Part shown: piece after piece, positions 57,076 through 64,000 of the stretch
Position numbering within the stretch: position 1 is the first letter of the stretch
Layout: each line of letters opens with the position of its first letter
NCBI RefSeq assembly: GCF_000182925.2
Contig: NC_026503.1
Span: 930,001-994,000, forward strand
Direction: 5' to 3'
Source of the DNA: Neurospora crassa OR74A
Lineage: Eukaryota > Ascomycota > Sordariomycetes > Sordariales > Sordariaceae
DNA: 64,000 bases
The notes under the pieces: generated by a model
What the model was told of the DNA's origin: nothing
Seen by the model: the letters and a program-made list of their open reading frames with translations, nothing else
Databases searched by the model: none
Made by a program: the position numbers and the translations under genes

Positions 57076-58590
57076 ATGCGCGAGTTCATGAACTACATCA
57101 CCAATGCCTTCTACGGAGCAACGGGGTGGAACGAAGACAACAAGTACAACGAGCTGAATGCGACATCTAGAGGTGCGATCCTAACAGTGTCGGTGGACCT
57201 CCTGCAGTGGTACCTGGAGACTAATACAAAGACTCATGAACTAGAACTTATCGACTTTCCTCTTCCCCGTGGCTTGCGCCTGACCCTTTCCTCGCTCGCA
57301 ACACCCCATTTTGCGACAAGCTACCAACTCGGCAGTGTTGGCGTCGTCGACGGCTCTATATCATACCTACATAGCTCCATTCCCCTGACCCATATTGCCG
57401 CCCAGTCCGACAAGATCCCGCTCCCCGCTCTCCTACGATGTTACCGCCGTCTACACGACCTTCGCTCGCCCGGCCAACAACACTACATACTCGATGCCGA
57501 CCCGTTGTCCGGACTGCCGCCACCACCACAAAGCGCACGAGCACTACTAGGCGCAGCATCTGACGCCGCTGTGGCTGGTGGGGCGCTGGATGGAGGGAAT
57601 ACAGATCAGGATCTAGGCATATACACACACTCTCTTCTATACGGCCGTCTGTATCTGCCCAAATCACTGCTCGAGGGTATGATTATCAAGCGCTTTACCC
57701 AGGCGCTTCAGGTCCAAGTAAGAGCCGTCAGTGAGCAGTCCTTAAGGAATGGCGGGACCATCCTGGGCTTGGTGCAGTATGACAAGGGCAAGTATGGTCT
57801 TGAAGGTCTTTACTCGACCGACGGTGGTCTGCTGGGTTTTCGTGGTCTTTATAACTTTGGCGGCGACGCCTCTTCCTCGACCTGTGATCCCTGGACACCT
57901 ACGCCAGGAGAGAACAACAATAACAACAACAACAATAACAACAACAACAACGGAAATGCCCAGGCCGGCGAGAAGGAGCGCATCTACGGCCGCTTCAGCG
58001 TCGGCGGAGAGCTCTACTACGGAACCCTCAACAAATCCGGCGGCATGTCGCTTGGCGCACGTTTTGCCACCCTACCAGCACACCGTGGGACACCCCTCAC
58101 CGCAACCCTAACCATAAACCCACTTATGGGCAACATCAATGCCACGTATGCCCTTCTAGCTCGAGAATACTGTTCGCTCGCAACGCGGGTCGATTTCAAC
58201 GTGTACAGTTATGAAAGCGAGTGGGCGGTAGGTATGGAGCTCTGGAGTAATCGTAGACCAGCCGGCTTCCTGCTCGGCGCGAGCCCTTCCAATGATTTTG
58301 AGCCGGAACCACACCCACCCAGGAAGAAGGAGAGGAGTTTTCAGGCGAAAATGGAATGGCGGCTTGATGATCCTGAGCCTGAACCCGAACCCCAGCCTAC
58401 TCCCAAAACTAGAAAGAACGACGAGTACAAGGGGGTCCTGAAAGCTCGCCTTGACAACAACCTTCGCATGGGGTTGCTGTGGGAAGGAAGAGCCAAGTCC
58501 CTTATTTTCAGTATAGGAACGGGCATCGATCTGCATAAATTGGGTGAGCCCTTTAGGAGCCTTGGCCTTGAGGTTCAGTACTCCTCTTGA
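57076..58590 (+). CDS. MDM10: Mdm10, ERMES/SAM outer-membrane beta-barrel protein
   Basis: Mdm10 is a mitochondrial outer-membrane beta-barrel of the ER-mitochondria tether (ERMES) and of the SAM assembly machinery. MREFMNYITNAFYGATGWNEDNKYNELNATS, DFPLPRGLRLTLSSLATPHFATSYQLGSVGVVDGSISYLHSS and the YGRLYLPKS region are diagnostic. Removing 57,173-57,244 (72 nt, GTGCGA..ACTAG, branch candidate GACTAAT) gives NATSRELIDFPLPRG and a 480-residue protein; retention would insert 24 residues without a stop. Family alignment favours splicing. A 13-residue Asn run (about 57,913-57,951) and a PEPEPEP tract interrupt the barrel loops. The C-terminus is complete (LGLEVQYSS). Confidence 0.93.
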   Translation: MREFMNYITNAFYGATGWNEDNKYNELNATSRGAILTVSVDLLQWYLETNTKTHELELIDFPLPRGLRLTLSSLATPHFATSYQLGSVGVVDGSISYLHSSIPLTHIAAQSDKIPLPALLRCYRRLHDLRSPGQQHYILDADPLSGLPPPPQSARALLGAASDAAVAGGALDGGNTDQDLGIYTHSLLYGRLYLPKSLLEGMIIKRFTQALQVQVRAVSEQSLRNGGTILGLVQYDKGKYGLEGLYSTDGGLLGFRGLYNFGGDASSSTCDPWTPTPGENNNNNNNNNNNNNGNAQAGEKERIYGRFSVGGELYYGTLNKSGGMSLGARFATLPAHRGTPLTATLTINPLMGNINATYALLAREYCSLATRVDFNVYSYESEWAVGMELWSNRRPAGFLLGASPSNDFEPEPHPPRKKERSFQAKMEWRLDDPEPEPEPQPTPKTRKNDEYKGVLKARLDNNLRMGLLWEGRAKSLIFSIGTGIDLHKLGEPFRSLGLEVQYSS

Positions 58591-58744
58591 TCATCGAACG
58601 ACAAACATCCTAATCCAACATCATCATTCGTACAGCTGTTCTTCAGACAGGCCAAGCTTCGTACAATGTAAACCAAGTGGCTGAAATGGTCGTAATGGTA
58701 AATACTGGACCACCGTTATGAATGATACGGAAATTTAGGCCGCG
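58591..58744. other. Convergent 3' ends
   Basis: Only 154 bases separate the stop codons of MDM10 (plus) and the ankyrin-deaminase gene (minus); both polyadenylation regions must lie here or overlap. Confidence 0.5.
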
Positions 58745-61445
58745 CTACTCCAGGTAAATCGGGGTCTCAAGACTAAGGCCGTCCCTGGATGGAGCAGCGG
58801 AGACAGGTCTCTCGATCGATCTCAAGACTTGTTGAGACTCTGTATCATCGGGGGATCTTTCCTTTGAAGTCACAGGGTGCCCACCATGTTGCATCGACTC
58901 TTTCACGTACTCTTGCTGCTGTAGCTCATGCTCATCCCGCTGTTGGCTGTTTGCCTGCTGTTGATGCTGCCGATTCTCCTGACACTGCCTGACAACTTTG
59001 GCGAACACGCTCCTCTCCTGAATACGTCTAATCTTACTGGGCCGTATATGCTTTTCTGCTATACTAGGCTTTATAGTGGTAGCGGATGCGTCTTTGATAG
59101 CGCTTTTTACACTTAGCGTACTGCTGGCTTGTAACCACCTTGACTGTCCCGCTTTGAGACGCTGAAATAAGTGAGAAGAAGCCGGAGGTCCAAAGAGATG
59201 TGGATAGACATCCTTATGAGGCGCACTTCCGCGGTAGCTGAACCGATTCAAGTTCAGCTGTTCGGGTTCGTCGTCTGGTATCATCCTATGTTGCGACCTT
59301 GCCAATGAATCTAGGCGTGGAAGACACACTTCCAAGCGAGGCGGCGGTGAGGAAGATTGCTGTACAGTCCGATCTAGACGTTTGGAATGCTGTACTGGAG
59401 GTCCTTGCACTGAGGCTGCTATCGACGGTAAACACGACGGATCCAGAGCTGTAGCCGGTGATGGGGCCGATACGGGAACTGGAGTCTGGAAATAAACCGA
59501 ACGGCCGTTTACGGTTGATACAGGCTCGAGTAAAGAAGCACACACTGACGAAATGGTGGTGGCCTGGGTCGAGTCAATGGGTTGTTCGCTGCCTTTCTGT
59601 ATGATGCAGGCCCCGTCGCTCCCTTCTAGCAGGCTACGCCTTTCCTCCTTTCCCTGAGACTGGCTGTATACTCGGCCGAAATGCTCTTCTCTCACCGCTT
59701 GGCCAGACCGTCCCTGTGCGTTCGGCGCCGCAAGAGGGCTGCCAAGTACCTCTAGGCGAGCTGTGGGTTGAGTTGTGCGAAATTTGATTGATCTCAACGG
59801 AACCCTTGGCGATCCCAGAAAGCGTCGAGGAGACTGTGCTTCGAGGAATTGGTTGAATTCCTCTTCGTTGAGCCCTAGCCGTTTTCTTGCACCCTTCAAC
59901 GGCTTGGCACAGAAATTTTGCCCTTGGAACACCTCCCAGTGACCCGGAGGAGAGGTGCCTAGCAATCCTTGGAGCCGTCTAGAAGCAACGACCTGCCGGC
60001 GAGTTGGTTCGGTGGCGGTCTTCGGCTCGATCGGGGCTATAAATTCTTCTTGCATTTCCACCTGATCTTCGTCGTCGGCTCTCGGCTTTACTGGGAGATC
60101 ATCTTGAAGCTCATTATCTTCAACGCTAACCAGCGATCCGGAGTCGACCATGGGTCCATCCTCGTCGAACGCATGTTGTCGGCAGAGTTCTCCGTAATCG
60201 TTGTCTCTCTCGACTAAATCTGTCTCTGCCTCGGCGGCAGGTGCAGAATTTCGGGCACCCGATGGCGGGATTGGCTGCAAAACAGCTGTTATATTGCAGT
60301 CGCCGCAATTGGAGCATACCGTAGACTTGGTTCGACTTCCGGGGACTGCGAACGGAATGGTTTCAACGGCAAAGGTGATGCCAGTCACCCGACGAATCTT
60401 GGCTAAATAGCCCAAACAACTACAAAAGGAGGCCGTTAGCGAAGGATTCAATAGCGCGAAGCTCAACATCAAGTTGTGAAAATAGACTGACCTGCCACAT
60501 GGATTGTGATTCAAGAATATTTTCGCTTCGGATCGCTCGGTGGGTAGCTTGATGTGTTTCAGCTCACCCATGCGGGCTAAATCACTGGTCTGGAGAAAGT
60601 CCTGGAGCAGCTTCAGGACCCAAGCTGTTGATAATTGCTTCTCAATACTGTCATAAGTTAGGATAAGGGGAAAATGAATGGCATAGGTATGATTGAAGAA
60701 CTCACTGTGAAGCCATATACCTCCCAACATGCTCCGGTGGCACGACACTCGCTCCTGGGCAATCGTATGGTTGCATGTAGAGCCGGAAACCCATGATATT
60801 GCATGCATATCTGACCAAAGCTGTCATTGTTTCATTGGGAAGGACCCCTTGGGTGGAGGACCGCCCCTCGCCTTTCCATCCGCTTACTGCCATCATCTGC
60901 GGGACAGCCGACATATATGACGCGATGAAGCCACAGGTAGAATTTTGGACAGGAAACGTCAGACTCGTAATGACAACCTTCTGTAGAATTGTCAGCTTCT
61001 TCCCGTCTGTCAGAATCGTGGATCCTGAGAGAGGATGGTCATTCGCGGAAAGTATTGCGCGAAGGGCTTCCGGTTCGCGAAATATGGTGGAAATGAACCG
61101 AGCCTTTCTGTTCCTCCTTTTGGCTGGCTGCCAGCCAAGTCGCTCGTAGTGCTTCAACTTCTTTGCCCTTATAGTTGCTGAACGAGCGTACTGTCGCGCG
61201 GTGTATCCCTTCTTGTCTTTGATACTAAAGGAAGCCTTCCATAGCAGAAGCAGCTTGACCGTCGCGAGGGAACCATTAAGCACAGCCAAGTGCAAAGGGG
61301 TGACCTGATCTCTGATGGTCTGAGTATTCACGGCGCTCTTGTCCTGGTGAAGGATCCGCTTAACCCGTTTGAGATCTCCTTCTAGAATAGCTTCGTGTAT
61401 TGTGCGTAGGCCAAGCGCCTTTGTCATGAACTCGGAGGGCTTCAT
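58745..61445 (-). CDS. Ankyrin-repeat protein with putative zinc deaminase domain
   Basis: Three exons on the minus strand (61,445-60,706; 60,647-60,492; 60,419-58,745), with introns of 58 and 72 nt, encode 856 residues. Residues 13-100 hold two to three ankyrin repeats (TIHEAILEGDLKRVKRIL, TPLHLAVLNGSLATVKLLL). Residues 160-325 look like a deaminase fold: H-I-E at 247-249, starting a helix, and P-C-G-S-C at 296-300 after strand AKIFLNHN, followed by a helix and strand GITFAV. These match the HxE and PCxxC zinc/catalytic motifs of the deaminase superfamily. Splice choice matters: donor GTGAGT builds His247 from two exons, whereas donor GTATAT (15 bases upstream) would lose it. Cys334, 337 and 340 add a small cysteine cluster. 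The last 500 residues are disordered and Gln-rich. A resemblance to SsdA-like ssDNA deaminase C-terminal domains is suspected but was not searched. Confidence 0.72.
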
Positions 61446-62318
61446 GTTGGATGATGTAGTGACCTATATTTAATTTGATCTTGTGTTGATATGACTTGTG
61501 AAGTCGTTCTGTGAGGGGGTGCGACTCTGGATGTCACAGTTGGTATGGAACTCGCAATCCTGCGTCTGGACCACCAACCTCGAGGTGAGCTCAAGGTAAC
61601 AGCAGAACGAGATGAGGATCTCACGAAGTTGTTTTGGGTATAAACGCGGGACAGAAAGAATCTGTTGATGGTACTGGCTTTTATGAACGCCGATAGATAA
61701 CAAGAATAGACGTGGTACAGAAAGTAGTGCTCCAACGCGAAGGCGGTGATGGAGTGAATGAAGACGGTTGACTCCGAGAGAATATCTATATCTTGCTGAT
61801 AGATTCTCCCAATTTCAAAGTATGAGTGGAGTGTGACGCGCAGACAGGATGGGCGGTAGAGTATCAATTGTGATTTGGGAGGAAACGCGCGAAGTCCAAG
61901 AGTGTTGTCAACCATCTCTTTCCGGCGTGATAAGTAACAGGAGTGGGCGCGCAAGGGAACAAACGTTCCCTAGCAAACTCGCAAGCCTCACTTTGAAGAT
62001 CGGACGACAAAGTGAGGGGTATATACGATGGGTGAAATGACATATAACCAGGCTGAGCCAGGGCATTGGCACTGAGCACAGGCAAGTCAATCGGGGTCTG
62101 GATGTATAGTGGTGATATTTCACACTGGCATGTTTACGATATTGGAGGACCAGTAGCCTGACGCATGACCAAGAAGCAATCCATTTGACACCTGAAACCT
62201 GATATGCTACCGGGAAAACAAAATCATGCGACGCAAAACCTTCACTCCAGAGATTGGGGGTATCGTATTCGTGAATGGGGGAAGATTTAGATATTATTCA
62301 TGATATCTAGCGACGAAT
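61446..62318. other. Intergenic
   Basis: This is 873 bases between the divergent-side start of the ankyrin-deaminase gene and the 3' end of RPS19. A 170-codon minus-strand frame (61,442-61,954) ends just inside the next gene's start and has no motif; it is more likely leader and promoter sequence than a gene. Confidence 0.45.
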
Positions 62319-63178
62319 TTACTCGTCATCCTCCTCATCAGCCTCAATGACGGTCTGGGCGATACCTGTACCATGTCCGTTAGCGTCCGTTTCGTCCAAG
62401 ATTGTTTCCAGAAGCAAACTTACGGTCCAGATCACGCTGGCCCTGCTGGGTGATACGGCGGCCACCCTTCTCCTCATCGTGCTCGAGGACACCAATCTTC
62501 TCGAGGGCCTGGAGGACCTTGCGGTCAACGGAGCCAGAGGCCTCGACGTGGTGGGAGGGACGGCTGCCACGGTTCTTGGCAGTGCCGTGGACGCGACGAA
62601 GACGGCCAACACCAACGGTCTTGCGGAGGTAGACGTGGCGGGCAACGGAGGCAGCGCGGACGTAAAACCAGTCGATGTCCTGGGGGGGCATCTCCTTGGC
62701 CGGGCCGGTCTTGACGGTGTCAACCCAACCTAGTATCAGGAGTTAGCCGGCAGCCTCTTCTTCAAGGGAGATATTTTGGGATGCAAAGCGTACCGGGAAC
62801 GGGCAGCTTGCCCTGGCGCTTCAAGAAAGCGGCATAGGCGTTGACGAACTTGTGGGGCTACATATCACATAGAAGTACCGTATTAGCAATGATTCCGTCA
62901 TCGGAAGTCTTTCGACCCCCTCGCGCCTGCTCCCATTTTCTTCTTTCGTTGTTGTCGTGCCCGCTGGTTGTGGTTCGTCGTCGTGATCGCCGGCCGGCTC
63001 GGCAAGCTCCAGCTCAGCTCATCTTTCGAGGGCTCAGAATTGCGTTTGCCAGCCGATCGACTCGGACTCGGACAGCGATTTGCGATTTGAAGTTTCTGGT
63101 TCGGCCGCAGAGGAGATCTCAAGACGGAGATCTGTAGTGGCCTACCTCGACGTCCCGAACAGTGACACCTCCAGGCAT
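62319..63178 (-). CDS. RPS19: 40S ribosomal protein S19
   Basis: Four exons on the minus strand (63,178-63,146; 62,857-62,794; 62,729-62,424; 62,365-62,319) with introns of 288, 64 and 58 nt encode 149 residues of a highly conserved small-subunit protein. Exon 1 encodes MPGGVTVRDVE; exon 2 PHKFVNAYAAFLKRQGKLPVP; exon 3 begins GWVDTVKTGPAKEMPPQDIDWFY and contains SRPSHHVEASGSVDRKVLQALEK; the end is IAQTVIEADEEDDE. S19 is needed for 18S rRNA maturation and 40S export. The short first exon with a long first intron is typical of ribosomal protein genes. A telo-box lies 235 bp upstream. Confidence 0.97.
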
Positions 63179-64000
63179 TTTGACGGTTGGTTGGGTTGAT
63201 TAGCCGACTTAATTGAAGTTGCTCGCTCGGTGGTGCAAAGAGTCGCGATAGCTGCCGGCGGTGGAAATTTTCTAGGTGGATGGAAGTCTTGGCATTACGA
63301 CTGCACGGGCCAGCACCGCGGCGGCGATTAGGGCTGTGGCCCTTCCGCCCTCTGCACCTTGCCTGTTGTGCTCGCCTACATAGTGGGAGCGCCTCCAAAT
63401 CACGGCTATATCAACCCTAACCCCCGAAATGCTGCTTTGGCAGAACACCTGCAGCGTCTGGATTGATTTGGGATCATCCCGGCTCGAGTCACGAAGTCCG
63501 CATTCCATTCACTCCACTTTGCAACCTTGTTGACTTTAAAGAGAGTCCGTTCATCTACTGTGTCAATCCATCATCTCCGCATGTGAAGTCTGGGGCTCAT
63601 AATCACTCATCATGGACACTCGCTCACTCATTCTTCAGCAGCATAGGCTGCTCATCATTGATGACACCACGAGGTACCTGATAGATTATAATTGGCCAAT
63701 GACCTCCGTAAATTCTGAGCCAGCCTGATACAGCAAGGTAGGAACCTCTGTTAATGCAAACACCCCGTTTTGCCAAGAATTTTGGCTAAACCCAATCCTT
63801 GTGATGCGTATTTGCAACACCACCGTCCCCATATCTACATCAACGGGTTTGATCCTGGTGGGATGAGCCTTCTTATACCTGGCTGTACACCGGAGGTACC
63901 CTTTGCAGACCTAGTGGCGGTCGTGTGTAGTGTAGTGGTCACAGGGTTTGTATACAAGATCCCCAATATGCAAAACACCCTCACTCTTGCCAAGAAATCG
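63179..64000. other. RPS19 promoter and flank, no gene
   Basis: This is 822 bases to the window end. The first 250 carry the RPS19 promoter with two telomere-motif sites. Small frames (63,272-63,681) have no motif. A tRNA A-box-like TAGTGTAGTGG at about 63,929 has no matching B box before the window ends. Confidence 0.45.
63413..63420 (-). promoter_or_regulatory. Telo-box AACCCTAA upstream of RPS19
   Basis: AACCCTAA lies 235 bases before the RPS19 start codon, and a second TTAGGG half-site occurs at 63,328-63,333, 150 bases before it. Telo-boxes of this kind are known in ribosomal protein promoters of fungi and are bound by Myb-type TTAGGG-binding factors such as Tbf1. The site is seen; its use here is inference. 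Confidence 0.55.

Noticed and set aside
61442-61954. 170-codon minus-strand frame upstream of the ankyrin-deaminase gene
   Set aside because: No recognisable domain, ends within the next gene's start, and residue composition looks like translated untranslated-region sequence.
63910-63975. tRNA-like A box (TAGTGTAGTGGTCA) near the window end
   Set aside because: No B box or matching acceptor stem follows within a tRNA length.

Overview
The window comes from the nuclear genome of a filamentous ascomycete (Pezizomycotina). The evidence is short introns of 54-133 nt with GT..AG ends and CTAAC/CTGAC branch points, a scytalone dehydratase of DHN-melanin synthesis, a LaeA-like methyltransferase, an Mdm10 gene, and a 33-kb block with the signature of repeat-induced point mutation (RIP). 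I cannot name the species.

The window has two compartments. Positions 1 to about 34,560 are an AT-rich, gene-free island in which CpA and TpG are almost absent and TpA is dominant. Nearly all of 6,160-32,870 is one stack of nested copies of a single LINE-type (non-LTR) retrotransposon of about 6.93 kb. A first + copy was split twice: by a minus-strand copy, itself split by a complete + copy, and by a second complete + copy. Direct target-site duplications of 14-16 bp mark the three nested insertions. A 5'-truncated copy (2,967-5,840, with a 17-bp duplication) and a 3'-end scrap lie to the left. A run of 100 N (10,754-10,853) interrupts one copy and probably hides about 1.2 kb; vector- or adaptor-like sequence abuts it. 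Short repeats that largely escaped RIP, and degenerate telomere-like CCCTAA tracts, sit at the margins.

Positions 34,560-64,000 are an ordinary gene-bearing region. In order: a roughly 520-bp inverted-repeat element with a tRNA-like core; a LaeA-like methyltransferase; tRNA-Pro(AGG) with an 18-nt intron; a CorA-type transporter with GQN in place of GMN; a decayed aldehyde dehydrogenase; a secreted CBM52-like protein; a broken O-methyltransferase; a TauD-type dioxygenase divergent from an anion-transporter-like MFS gene (a possible sulfonate uptake and degradation pair); an FMO-like monooxygenase; a DUF2293 protein; scytalone dehydratase; Mdm10; an ankyrin-repeat protein with what looks like a zinc deaminase domain; and ribosomal protein S19 with a telo-box upstream.

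The genes nearest the island are accessory and include two pseudogenes. From about 54 kb onward conserved housekeeping genes appear (DUF2293, Mdm10, RPS19). The least explained items are the ankyrin-deaminase protein and the repeats at the island edges. No complete biosynthetic cluster or CRISPR-like system was found.
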